Shown in pieces: positions 19,248-28,999 of a DNA stretch of 39,788 nucleotides. The stretch spans positions 2,524,542 through 2,564,329 of the forward strand of contig BFEA01000092.1 of the NCBI GenBank assembly GCA_003427395.1, read 5' to 3'. The position numbers and the translations under genes are program-made. Under the pieces are notes generated by a model that saw only the letters and a list, made by a program, of their open reading frames with translations, did not search any database and was not told the DNA's origin. The first letter of the stretch is position 1, and each line of letters starts with the position of its first letter. This DNA is from Chara braunii. Taxonomy: Eukaryota > Streptophyta > Charophyceae > Charales > Characeae.

Positions 19248-19254
19248 TATAAAG
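19248..19254 (+). promoter_or_regulatory. TATA-box-like TATAAAG
   Basis: GAGAGGTATAAAGGAAGG, the clearest TATA box in this part of the element and 98 bases upstream of the donor-like site at 19346. A start site near 19280 would follow in the 8-kb LTR model. Confidence 0.4.
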
Positions 19255-19340
19255 GAAGGAGGAGAAAGTTTGGGAGAGAGGAAAAATTATACCCAGGAGG
19301 CTAGAACCAAGCATTGGGACTCCACTGCCTTGAGACCAAC

Positions 19341-19351
19341 AAGAGGTGAGT
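19341..19351 (+). promoter_or_regulatory. 5' splice-site-like AAGAG|GTGAGT
   Basis: Strong donor consensus just downstream of the TATA-like box and just before the tandem arrays. Splicing here would remove the arrays from a leader transcript. Confidence 0.35.
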
Positions 19352-19368
19352 GAACGAGGAGGGAGGTT

Positions 19369-19498
19369 TCCTCCTCCTTCTTCTTCTTCTTCTTCTTCTT
19401 CTTCTTCTTCTCCTTCTTCCTTTCCTTCTTCTTCTTCTTCTTCTTCTTCTTCTTCTTCTTCTTCTTCTTCTTCCTCCCCTTCTTCCTTTTTTTTTTTC
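19369..19498 (+). repeat. (TTC)n microsatellite
   Basis: Interrupted CTT/TTC run ending in a T9 tract. It produces long Ser, Leu and Glu/Lys homopolymer frames on both strands, none of which is a gene. Confidence 0.95.
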
Positions 19499-19538
19499 TC
19501 CCCATTCTCCTCCCTCCTCGTCTTGTCAAAACTGCGAT

Positions 19539-22180
19539 TTTTCACTGATTTGGGTGCTTGGGTAAGTTGCGATTCACCTTGTGATAGTTCGGTGATATTT
19601 CCCCTTTAAAGATTTCTTCAGAGCTTGTGTTTTCACTGATTTGGGGGCTTGGGTAAGTTGCGATTCACCTTGTGATAGTTCGATGATATTTCCCCTTCAT
19701 AGATTGCATCAAATCTTGAGTTTTCACTGATTTGGGGGGTTGGGTAAGTTGCGATTCACCTTGTGATAGTTCAGTGATGTTTCCCCTTCATAGATTGTTT
19801 CAAAGCTTGTGTTTTCACTGATTTGGGGGCTTGGGTAAGTTGCGATTCACCTAGTGATAGTTCGGTGATGTTTCCCCTTCATAGATTGCTTCAAATCTTG
19901 AGTTTTCACTGATTTGGGGGCTTGGGTAAGTTGCGATTCACCTTGTGTTAGTTCGGTGATGTTTCCCCTTCATAGATTGCTTCAAATCTTGAGTTTTCAC
20001 TGATTTGGGGGCTTGGGTAAGTTGCGATTCACCTTTTGCTAGTTCGGTGATGTTTCCCCTTCATAGATTGCTTCAAATCTTGAGTTTTTACAGATTTGGG
20101 TGCTTAGGAAAGTTGCGATTCACCTTGTGATAGTTCGGTGATGTTGCCCCTTCATAGATTGCTTCAAATCTTAAGTTTTCACTGATTTGGGGGCTTGGGT
20201 AAGTTGCGATTCACCTTGTGATAGTTCGATGATGTTTCCCTTTCATAGATTGCTTCAAAGCTTGTGTTTTCACTGATTTTGGGGCTTGGGTAAGTTGCGA
20301 TTCACCTAGTGATAGTTCAGTGATGTTTCCCCTTCATAGATTGCTTCAAATCTTGAGTTTTCACTGATTTGGGGCATGGGTAAGTTGCGATTCACCTTCT
20401 GATAGTTCGGTGATGTTTCCGCTTCATAGATTGCTTCAAATCTTGAGTTTTCACTGATTTGGGTGCTTGGATAAGTCGCGATTCACCTTGTGATAGTTCG
20501 GTGATGTTTCCCCTTCATAGATTGCTTCAAATCTTAAGTTTTCACTGATTTGGGTGCTTGGGTAAGTTGCGATTCACCTTGTGATAGTTCGGTGATGTTT
20601 CCCCTTCATAGATTGCTACAAAGCTTGTGTTTTCACTGATTTGGGTGCTTGGGTAAGTTGCGATTCACCTTGTGATAGTTCGATGATGTTTCCCATTCAT
20701 AGATTGCTTCAAATCTTCAGTTTTCACTGATTTGGGTGCTTGGGTAAGTTGCGATTCACCTTGTGATAGTTCGGTGATGTTTTCCCTTCATAGATTGCTT
20801 CAAATCTTGAGTTTTCACTGATTTGGGTGCTTGGGTAAGTTGCGATTCACCTTGTGATAGTTCGGTGATGTTTCCCCTTCATAGATTGCTTCAAATCTTG
20901 AGTTTTCACTGATTTGGGGGCTTGGGTAAGTTGCGATTCACCTTGTGATAGTTCGGTGATGTTTCCCCTTCATAGATTGCTTCAAAGCTTGTGTTTTCAC
21001 TGATTTGGGTGCTTGGGTAAGTTGCGATTCACCTTGGGATAGTTCGGTGATGTTTCTCTTTCACAGATTGCTTCAAATCTTGAGTTTTCACTGATTTGGG
21101 TGTTTGGGTAAGTTGCGATTCACCTTGTGATAGTTCGGTGATGTTTCCCCTTCATAGATTGCTTCAAATCTTGAGTTTTCACTGATTTGGGTGCTTGGGT
21201 AAGCTGCCATTCACCTTGTGATAGTTCGGTGATGTTTCCCATTCATGGATTGCTTCAAATCTTGAGTTTTCACTGATTTGGGTGCTCGGGTAAGTTGCGA
21301 TTCACCTTGTGATAGTTCGGTGATGTTTCCCTTCATAGATTGCTTCAAAGTTTGTGTTTTCACTGATTTGGGTGCTTGGGTAAGTTGCAATTCACCTTGT
21401 GATAGTTCGGTGATGTTTCCCCTTCATAGATTGCTTCACATCTTGAGTTTTCACTAATTTTGGGGCTTGGGTAAGTTGCGATTCACCTTGTGATAGTACG
21501 GTGATGTTTCCCCTTCATAGAGTGCTTCAAAGCTTGTGTTTTCAATGATTTGGGTGCTTGGATAAGTTGTCATTCACCTTGTGATAGTTCGGTGATGTTT
21601 TCCTCTCATACATTGCTTCAAATCTTGAGTTTTCACTGATTTGGGTGCTTGGGTAAGTTACGATTCACCTTGTGATAGTTCGGTGATTTTTCCCCTTCAT
21701 AGATTGCTCCAAAGCTTGTGTTTTCACTGATTTGGGGGCTTCGGTAAGTTGCGATTCACCTTGTGATAGTTCGGTGATGTTTTCCCCTTCATGGATTGCT
21801 TCAAATCCTGAGTTTTCACTGATTTGGGTGTTTGGGTAAGTTGCGATTCACTTTGTGATAGTTTGGTGATGTTTCCCCTTGGGTAGATGCTTCAAATCTT
21901 GTGTTGTCTCTGATTTGGGTGCTTGGGTAAGTGGCGACTCACCTTGTGATAGTTCGGTGATGTTCCCCCTTTGGTAGATGCTTCAAATCTTGTGTTGTCT
22001 CTGATTTGGGTGGTTGGGTAGATTGCGATTCACTTTGTGATGCTTCGGTGAACTTTCCGCTGGATGGGGTGCTCTCAAAACTTGTGCCTTCATTAATCTT
22101 GACCCATGTGTAAGTTGCGAATTACCTTGGGATGCCTCGACGAACTTTCCTCTAGGCAGATTGCTTTAGTCTTGTTATTT
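19539..22180 (+). repeat. 91-bp satellite-like array, about 28 copies
   Basis: Units start TTTTCACTGATTTGGG at 19539, 19630, 19721 and 19812 with an exact 91-bp period, well conserved to about 21870 and degenerate after that. Nearly every unit has TTGGGTAAGTTGCGATTCACC, and G|GTAAGT within it matches 7 bases of the 5' splice-site consensus on the element's sense strand. Alternate units end in CTTGTG or CTTGAG before the next TTTTCAC, hinting at a higher-order pattern. Every third frame is closed, so no protein is encoded. Confidence 0.95.
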
Positions 22181-22190
22181 GGCTATAGCG

Positions 22191-23010
22191 GTGTGTGTAC
22201 GTGTGAGTGTTGTAGTCCCCGGCAACTTGTGCAGTCCATCTTTACCCCTTGTTGTACCCAGTAACATTCGGTGTGTGTATGTGTAAGTGCTGCAGTCCCC
22301 AGTAACTTGTGCATTCCATCTTTACCCCTTGCTGTACCCAGCAACCCTCGGTGTGTGTATGGGTGAGTGTCGCAGTTCCCGGTAACTTGTGCAGTCCATC
22401 TTTACCCTTTGTTGTACCCAGTGACATTCGGTGTGTGTATGTGTGAGTACTGCAGTCCCCGGTAACTTGTGCAGTCCATCTTTACCCCCTGTTGTACCCA
22501 GTAACATTCGGTGTGTGTATGTGTGAGTGCTGCAGTCCCCGATAACTTGTGCAGTCCATCCTTACCCCTTGCTGTTCCCAGCAACCCTCGGTGTGTGTAT
22601 GTGTGAGTGCTACAGTCCCCGGTAACTTGTGCAGTCCATCTTTACCCCCTTCTATACCCAGTAACATTCGGTGTCTGTATGTGTGAGTGCTGCGGTCCCC
22701 GGTAACGTGTGAAGTTCATCTTTACCCCCTGCTGTACGCAGTAACATTCGGTGCGTGTATGTGTGAGTGCTGCAGTCCCCGGTAACTTGTGCAGTCCATC
22801 TTTACCCTGTGATGTACCCAATAACATTCGGTGTGTGTATGTGTGAGTGTTGCAGTCCCCGGCAAGTTGTGCGGTCCATCTTTACCCCTTGTTGTACCCA
22901 GTAACATTCGGTGTGTGTATGTGTGAGTGTTGCAGTCCCCGGTAACTTGTGCAGGCCATCCTTACCCCTTGCTGTACCCAGTAACACTCGGAGTATGTAT
23001 GTGTGAGTGT
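22191..23010 (+). repeat. 80-bp tandem array, 10 copies
   Basis: Units start GTGTGTGTAYGTGTGAGTG at 22191, 22271, 22351 and onwards to 22911, plus a partial unit at 22991. Each holds TTGTGCAGTCCATCTTTACC, so a TGTGCAG heptamer (as seen before copies B, D and gag) occurs about once per unit. Overlapping minus-strand frames of about 61 codons arise from the repeat and are not genes. Confidence 0.95.
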
Positions 23011-23189
23011 GTGTGTGTGGGCTGCGGTTCGGTCCCTTCCCCATTTTTGCTGTGATCGACGACTTCCGAAAGTGATAGGGGGCGGTCAGGCGCCCGAGGT
23101 AGAAAACGGAAGCATGGGGCTAGGAGTTAGGATACATCGAACGGGCCTTCTTCCACGTCCATCCCCCATAGCCGGATCACCCCAAGCCT

Positions 23190-24470
23190 TCTTTCTCCTC
23201 CTTCACTCACACCCGTCCACCATAGCCAACCACCTGCAACCCTTCTTCTTCCTTCATCACCCACACCCGTCCACCATAGCCGACCTCCTCCAACCCTTCT
23301 TTTTCCGTCGTCACCCACGCCCGTCCACCATAGCCAACCACCTTTAACCCTCCTTCCTCCTCCATCACCCACGTCCATCCTCCATAGCCGGACCTCCCCA
23401 ACCCTTCTCCTTCCTCCATCACCCACACCCGTCCACCATAGCCGACCACCTTCAACTCTCCTTCCTTCTCCATCACCCACGTCCACCCTCCATAACAGGA
23501 TCTCCCCAACCCTTCTCCTTCCTCCATCACCCACATCTGTCCACCACAGTCGACCACGTCCGGCCCTTCTTCTTCCTCCATCACCCACACCCGTCCACCA
23601 TAGTCAACCACCTCCAACCCCTCTTCTTCCTCCATCACCCTCACCCGTCCACCTTAGCCAACCACCTCCAACCCTTCTCCTTCCTTCATCACCCACACCC
23701 GTCCTCCATAGCCGGACCTCCCCAACACTTCTCCTTCCTCCATTACCCACACCTTTCCACCATAGCCTACCACCTCCAACCCTTCTTCTTCCTCCATCAC
23801 CCACACCCGTCCTCCATAACCAACCACCTCCAACCCTTCTTCTTTCTCCATCACCCACACCCGTCCACCGTAGCCAACCACCTCCAACCCTTCTTCTTCC
23901 TTCATCACCCACACCCGTCCACCATAGCCAACCACCTCCAACCCTTCTTCTTCCTTNATCACCCACACCCGTCCTCCATAGNCGGACCTCCCCAACCCTT
24001 CTCCTTCCTCCATCACCCACACCCGTCCTCCATAGCCGGACCTCCCCAACCCTTCTCCTTCCTCCATCACCCACACCCGTCCACCATAGTCGACCACCTC
24101 CAACCCTTCTTCTTCCTCCATCACCCAAACCCGTCCTCCATAACCAACCACCTCCAACGCTTTTTCTTCCTCCATCACCCACACTCGTCCACCATAGGCA
24201 AGCACCTCCAACCCTCCTTCTTCCTTCATCACCCACACCCGTCCACCATAGCCGACCACCTCCAACCCTTCTTCTTCGTCCATCACCCACACCCACGTCC
24301 ATCCTCCATAGTCGGACCTTCCCAACCCTTCTCCTTCCTCCATCACCCACACCCATCCACCATAGCCGTCCACCCTCAACCCTTCTTCCTCCTCCATCAC
24401 CCACACCCGTCCGCCATAGCCGACCACACTCTACCCTTCTTCCTCCTCCATCACCCACACACGTCCACCC
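23190..24470 (-). repeat. 54-bp tandem array, about 24 copies
   Basis: Unit CATCACCCACACCCGTCC + ACCATAGCCRACCACC + TCCAACCCTTCTTCTTCCTC (54 bp, 18 codons). Two minus-strand frames stay open for 257 and 310 codons, one repeating GYGGRVWVMEEEEGLEVV. The openness follows from a period divisible by three. Two Ns (23957, 23982) show that the array was hard to assemble. Confidence 0.93.
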
Positions 24471-24567
24471 GAAAATCTTAGGGGGTCGCAAGGGGAATGC
24501 ACGGGACCTCGGGCAGGATCGGTTAGGGTGGGCCAATGAGCAAGGTCGATTAGGATGAGAAGCTTCT

Positions 24568-24570
<3 letters not shown>

Positions 24571-24635
<65 letters not shown>

Positions 24636-24793
24636 TCCCTTCCTCTCCCTCTCCCTCTCCCTCCGTCTTTCTCCATTCCTTCAAGACTCTTTAACCCCTA
24701 ACGCTTTCGTCAACCCTTTCCCCTCCATGGCATGTGACTAACCTCTACCCTCACCTGTTACATTGCCTGGGAACGAACGGAAAGGAACTTAGN

Positions 24794-24832
<39 letters not shown>
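24571..24832. repeat. TC microsatellites and a 220-bp duplication around an N
   Basis: TC run at 24571-24629, then about 160 bases of LTR sequence to GGAACTTAG, an N at 24793, a second TC run, and the same LTR sequence again (CATTCCTTCAARACTC and onwards). The two copies differ at several positions. This is either a tandem duplication or an assembly join of reads from different LTRs. Confidence 0.8.
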
Positions 24833-24835
<3 letters not shown>

Positions 24836-25276
24836 CCTCCGTCTTCCCCCATTCCTTCAAAACTCTCTAACCCCTAACCCTTCCGTCAACCCTTCCCCCT
24901 CCATGGCATGTGACTAACCTCCACCCTCACCTGTTACATTGCCAGAGAACGAACGGAAAGGAACTTAGTCCTCACTTGGTGGAAAGCGAGGGCAAGGGAA
25001 GGGTTGTCGGTCCCTTGTGCCACCAAGAAGGAAAGGATACGGGACTATTGAGAACATTTGCGAAAGCGAAAAGGAGTGATGATTTTGGACGAGGTTAGTT
25101 TGACTCAACTATCTACCCCGACTGCATGACTAAGGTGAAGGCATGGTTTTGCTTGAGGGAAGGGAAAGATAACCGAAGGATCATCGAAGGGAAAAGGAAA
25201 CCTAGGCTTGTGGGAAGGGGCGGTGTGTTGACCCCAATGAGGATCATATTTGGTTCATGCTTTGTGTGGTGTTGTG

Positions 25277-25285
25277 CAGGTGAGT
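25277..25285 (+). promoter_or_regulatory. CAG|GTGAGT in 3' LTR
   Basis: Counterpart of the donor-like site at 485-493. All nine bases are kept although flanking bases have changed. Confidence 0.4.
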
Positions 25286-25670
25286 AGCTTGGGATGGGTG
25301 TTGAGCGGGACTGGATCCACCGGAAATGGATAAGGGAATGACTTAGACCTCGCATAAACTATGAATGCAGAATGGGTTTGACGGTCGGATGCATGAATGA
25401 ATGGTAGATGCCTTGATATGGCTTGCGTAATGATTGAATGCAATGACTCTCTTGAATGCAATGCAAGCCCGGAAGGACTAAGGGTAGTCTTGGGTAGGTG
25501 AACATGACGCTAGTGACTCAAGCAAAAAAAATATAGCGGCTAGGGGCCCGGGCGACGCCACCTCACCCCAAGGATGCCGTAGGGGCTGTCTTGAGCCACT
25601 AGACATAGTGAAAAGGTGCGTGGCCCAATGGATGACGCTTGGCCTACGCATGATAAGAAGACAAATCTTC

Positions 25671-25676
25671 AATAAA
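25671..25676 (+). terminator. Poly(A)-signal-like AATAAA in 3' LTR
   Basis: AATAAA about 295 bases before the LTR end, also present in the 5' copy at 878-883. It is a plausible end-of-transcript signal that would set the R/U5 border near 25700. Confidence 0.4.
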
Positions 25677-25971
25677 CTCCCTGGACTGCTTGTGTATTGG
25701 AAGGAGCAATTGTCTGGTCAGACTTAATTGAATCAAGAAAACGCCACGAGTGACCAAAGAGCTACCATCTTGACGTGAGAGGGGAGCTACATCCCCCAAT
25801 GTAAAGCCCTCTCGCGAAAGGCCCATCCCCATCCATCTCAAAGCACTAGGTGGGGATGCCCCTGGGACGAACGACCCGCGCCCTGAGCGTGTGCGTGGGC
25901 GGGTCGAGCCAAATGGGACCCGCAGTGGGGTCGATCGAGGCTCGAAAGTCCTTCAGGGTACGGCCCCTACA

Positions 25972-27190
25972 TCGGGCCGCCTGGGAAAATAGGGTGACCC
26001 GGACGGCCCGGCTGGTAGTCTAGCTTTTGGTGTCATTTTTGCACCCTGGCTGGCGTGGTAACGACCACTGTGTAAAAATGGCGGGAAAGTGTTTTGCAGG
26101 ATGCAAAAATGACGCCCCGTGTGGGGGGAAATGGATACAAAGGTTTCGTCGCGTGGCGGTTTGACGACTTTTCCCGCGTCTTTCATTCTTTTCCAATGGC
26201 ATCGGATTTCTGCCTCAATCATTCCCTTTGTTGCCGTCCCTGTTTCGTTCTGCGAGTTCTGGGTATTGTTGAGCGTCCTGCTGCAGCCCGAACCATGTCC
26301 TCTCTGATTTGTGAAACTGGGAAGGGATATTAGTCCAGAGATTCAGAGAAGGAGCTGGGTGGGGTGCTCAGGGAACGTGGAGGGGAATAGATGGTCCGGC
26401 AGGTTCTTTGGCCCTTTTGCATCTGATCGGACAGTGGATTAGGTCCTCTTGTTCTTGGTTTGAACAGATGACGCATAGGTCCGAGCTGCTAGGGTCACTA
26501 TTCTTTCAATTTCGATGTAATCGTGAGGCAAAAGTTGTTCATTTTATTTTTCTGCATAACATAGTTTTTTTTCATTTTTTTTGGATTTTTGTTTTCTTTT
26601 TTCTTTTTGGCTGGGACCTTCCCTGGTCCTTGCACGGCCGGGCCGCCTGGGAAAATAGGGTGACCCGGACGGCCTGTCTGGTAGCCTAGCTTTTGGTGTC
26701 ATTTTTGCACCCTGGCTGGCCCGGTAACGGCCACTGTGTAAAAATGGCGGGAAAGTGTTTTGCAGGGTGCAAAAATGACGCCGAAAGTGATTTTGGGGCC
26801 TGCGGCACGTTTTCCCCCGTGTGGGGGGAAATGGATACAAAGGTTTCGTCGCGGGGCGTTTTTACGACTTTTCCCGCATCTTTCTTTCTTTTCCAATGGC
26901 ATCGGATTTCCGCCTCAATCATTCCCTTCCTTGCCGTCCCTGCTTCGTTCTGCAAGTTCTGGGTATTGTTGAGCGTGTCCTCTCTGATTTGTCAAACTGG
27001 GAAGGGATATTAGTCCAGAGATTCAGAGAAGGAGCTGGGTGGGGTGCTCAGGGAATGTGGAGGGGAATAGATGGTCCGACAGGTTCTTTGGCCCTATTGC
27101 ATCTGATCGAACAGTGGATTAGGTCCTCTTGTTCTTGGTCTGAACAGATGATGCATAGGTCCGAGCTGTTAGGGTCCTTGTTCTTTCTCC
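25972..27190. repeat. Pair of direct repeats, about 665-bp period
   Basis: 25972-26510 and 26637-27175 share GGGCCGCCTGGGAAAATAGG and onwards to TCCGAGCTGYTAGGG. Copy 1 lacks about 34 bases present in copy 2 (26782-26815); copy 2 lacks about 20 bases of copy 1 (CTGCTGCAGCCCGAACC, near 26277). The LTR ends exactly where copy 1 begins, so the element inserted at the edge of or inside the first repeat. No gene is seen; the open frames on both strands are shared by-products. Confidence 0.85.
26698..26779. repeat. Inverted repeat (17-bp perfect arms)
   Basis: GTCATTTTTGCACCCTG (26698-26714) is the exact reverse complement of CAGGGTGCAAAAATGAC (26763-26779), with a 48-base loop. The first direct-repeat copy has the same structure near 26032-26113 with one mismatch. 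It may mark a small foldback element. Confidence 0.75.
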
Positions 27191-27224
27191 TGATATGTAG
27201 CCAGTGATTGATTAGCAAGGCAGC

Positions 27225-27554
27225 CTATGTGATTAAGTGTTGAGGACTTCTGGCCTCGACAGGGCAGATTGTTTTGAATTTCTTCCATGGTATTTTGGAG
27301 ATTTGATTGGCCTTGTCCCCTACCAACCTTGCCCATCCATTCTTAATAATCGGTTCTGGGTCTTTTGCCTTGAGTAGCATCTTATAGCCGTTCTTGACCG
27401 AGTAATCTGAGTAGGTATCACATTGTTGCTGTTTCTGTTTTTTCTTGTCTTCCACCCCCATTCTGCTGGATCGAACTCCAGATACCGTATTGACGAATCG
27501 ATCTGAAAACGCAGTGCCTCCCTTCACATCTTTCGAGTCTTGCCGGTCCAGCAT
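27225..27554 (-). pseudogene. LINE ORF2 fragment (region before the zinc-binding RT domain)
   Basis: 109-codon minus-strand frame. YSDYSVKNGYKMLL followed by a hydrophobic/Trp segment and SKIPWKKFKTICP resembles the stretch between the RT domain and the C-terminal zinc domain of plant LINEs (FSVKSAY...W...P.KI..F pattern). It contains a Lys/Gln-rich insert. No start, catalytic box or tail is present here. It could belong to the same LINE family as the pieces at 30435-31709, which lack this part. Confidence 0.4.
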
Positions 27555-27589
27555 AAGATAGATTCAGACTTGTTGAAAGGCAGGGGACG

Positions 27590-27799
27590 AAAAGGTTCTG
27601 CCGCCGGATCGAAATTGGTTTTGGCGGGACATTGTTGTCTGCATCGGGACAGTATCAGGAAAAGGTTCTGCCGCCGGATCAGAATCGGTTTTGGCGGGAG
27701 ATTGTTGTCTGCATCGGGACAGTGTCAGGAAAAGGTTCTGCCGCCGTGTCAAAATCGGTTTTGGCGGGAAATTGTTGTCTGCATCGGGACAGTATCAGG
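27590..27799 (+). repeat. 70-bp x 3 tandem repeat abutting the TXNDC9-like start
   Basis: Units at 27590-27659, 27660-27729 and 27730-27799, each AAAAGGTTCTGCCGCC... to ...GGGACAGTRTCAGG, with few differences. The array ends 5 bases before the ATG at 27805, so it forms the proximal promoter or 5' UTR. None of the units supplies an in-frame ATG. Confidence 0.95.
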
Positions 27800-27804
27800 A
27801 AGAT

Positions 27805-28575
27805 ATGGCTGGAACAGGGGGAGCTGACGATTCTCCGGCCACTTTCCAGAAGTTATCTCAACTAGCTTTTGGAACAGTAATGGCTGCCGCCGCGCGGGAT
27901 TACAAGAAGGAATTGGAGGCCACTCAGCGGCAAGCTTCTCAATCTGGCGGACCAAAGGAAGATGAAGTGGACCTGGATGAGCTGGACAAAGACGATCCCG
28001 AACTCGATCGGATTCAAGCCAAGCGGTTGGAGGCCCTGAAGAGAGAGGAAGCTGCGCGCCATGCTGCAAAAGAGCATCAAGGTTGGCAAGGGGAGTATCG
28101 AGAGATCGTGGAGGTAGACTTTCTCCCCGAGGTGACGGGAACGCAACACGTGGCCTGCCATTTTTTCCACAAGGATTTCCCACGCTGCAAGATCTTGGAC
28201 ATGCACTTGAAAGCGCTAAGTGCCAAGTACACTGGCACCAAGTTCATCAAAATCGACGCAGTGAAGTGTCCCTTCTTCGTCACGAAACTGAAAGTGAAAG
28301 TCCTTCCGTGCTTGATTTTGTTCAGAGATGGTGTGGCTTTTGATCGAATCGTAGGCTTTCAGGAATTAGGGCACGCAGATGATTTTCCAACAAATGTGCT
28401 GGAGGCGCGGTTACTGAGAGCAGGGGTCATTTCGGCAAAGTGCAAGTCCGGGGGGAAAGGGGATAACGACAGTGAAGAGGAAGATAACGGAGTCGAAGCC
28501 GGATATGGCGGTGGGACGAGCGTTCGGTTTGGATCGAGCAATAGGGATAGAGAAGCAGATTCTGACTCTGACTGA
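27805..28575 (+). CDS. Thioredoxin domain-containing protein 9 homologue (PhLP3/TXNDC9 type)
   Basis: 256 residues, intronless, ATG 27805 to TGA 28573. TXNDC9/PhLP3 proteins are cytosolic phosducin-like cochaperones that bind the CCT/TRiC chaperonin and tune actin and tubulin folding. An N-terminal helical, charged part (AARDYKKELEATQRQ, then acidic DELDKDDPELDRIQAKRLEAL, residues 30-85) leads into a thioredoxin-like fold (about 95-200): HVACHFFHKDFPRCKILDMHL has a single Cys in place of the CxxC redox site, as is normal for the family, then TKFIKIDAVKCPFF, KVLPCLILFRDG and VGFQELGHADDF. The tail is acidic, Gly-rich and ends SDSD, as in plant homologues. The upstream frame is open without ATG. 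It appears intact. Lack of introns could mean a native single-exon gene or an old retrocopy; no poly(A) tail is visible. Confidence 0.88.
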   Translation: MAGTGGADDSPATFQKLSQLAFGTVMAAAARDYKKELEATQRQASQSGGPKEDEVDLDELDKDDPELDRIQAKRLEALKREEAARHAAKEHQGWQGEYREIVEVDFLPEVTGTQHVACHFFHKDFPRCKILDMHLKALSAKYTGTKFIKIDAVKCPFFVTKLKVKVLPCLILFRDGVAFDRIVGFQELGHADDFPTNVLEARLLRAGVISAKCKSGGKGDNDSEEEDNGVEAGYGGGTSVRFGSSNRDREADSDSD

Positions 28576-28596
28576 TCCGATCATTTCGCCTAATAA

Positions 28597-28643
28597 TATC
28601 TATCTATCTAGCTATCTATCTATATCTATAATCTATCTGTCTA
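28597..28643. repeat. (TATC)n microsatellite
   Basis: Degenerate TATC/TATCTG run 22 bases downstream of the TXNDC9-like stop codon. Confidence 0.9.
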
Positions 28644-28999
28644 TAGCATCTGAAACCGTATCTATGTATAACGTCTGAAAGTGAATAGCCGGTCTCGCAT
28701 AGCCCTCCCGTGAGATCCGTTTACGTTGGGAAAAGGAATCAAGCTGGGGCAATTTTGTTTGTTTTTTTTTCTCGGGCTAAGCTCGGTTCGTTGTGCGAAG
28801 GGCTCCTTGTTTTTGGCGCTAAGCTCGTTTTGTTGGTCGAGTGGGGCGTAGTTTTTTTTCTTTCTCCTCGTTGTGTAGGTTTTGAAGAGCATTAGGTCGT
28901 GTCGTGTGGCGTCGGGTCAACCCGCCAATTCACCGCCCACTGTTTGTGAACCCAATAAGCTGTTGAAAACGGCCCTGAGATCGGTGATCTGCTCAAGGT
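28644..28999. other. Intergenic, no gene seen
   Basis: About 350 bases with T-rich stretches. No motif or conserved frame is recognised. Confidence 0.4.

Larger units (their letters stand above)
17989..25971 (+). mobile_element. 3' LTR (left boundary inferred), about 8 kb
   Basis: The right part (about 24795-25971) is a direct repeat of 1-1176 and ends CCCCTACA. The left boundary is inferred from the polypurine tract at 17972-17986 and the TG at 17989; TGTCG at the left end and CTACA at the right give an imperfect TG...CA inverted end. Inside are a TATA-like box (19248), a splice-donor-like site (19346), five tandem arrays and an AATAAA (25671). If correct, U3 is about 1.3 kb, R about 6.4 kb and U5 about 0.3 kb. 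Alternatively the LTR is 1.2-1.5 kb, starting near the TC run, and the arrays form a hypervariable 3' untranslated region, which is known for plant Ogre/Tat-type elements. Confidence 0.55.

Noticed and set aside
19105-19609. Glu/Lys-, Ser- and Leu-rich ORFs on both strands
   Set aside because: Translations of the TTC/GAA microsatellite and its flanks in every frame.
22242-23044. Series of roughly 61-codon minus-strand ORFs
   Set aside because: The same frame pattern repeats every 80 bases with the array, so they are repeat shadows.
19346-24470. CRISPR array
   Set aside because: The tandem units are contiguous, with no unique spacers between constant repeats, and the DNA is eukaryotic.
23604-24536. 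310- and 257-codon minus-strand ORFs in the 54-bp array
   Set aside because: Openness follows from an 18-codon repeat unit; the frames contain Ns, have no non-repeat domain, and a second overlapping frame is equally open.
27691-27804. Longer TXNDC9-like protein starting upstream
   Set aside because: The upstream frame opens at a TTG inside the 70-bp repeats; the first ATG is at 27805 and gives a family-sized protein.
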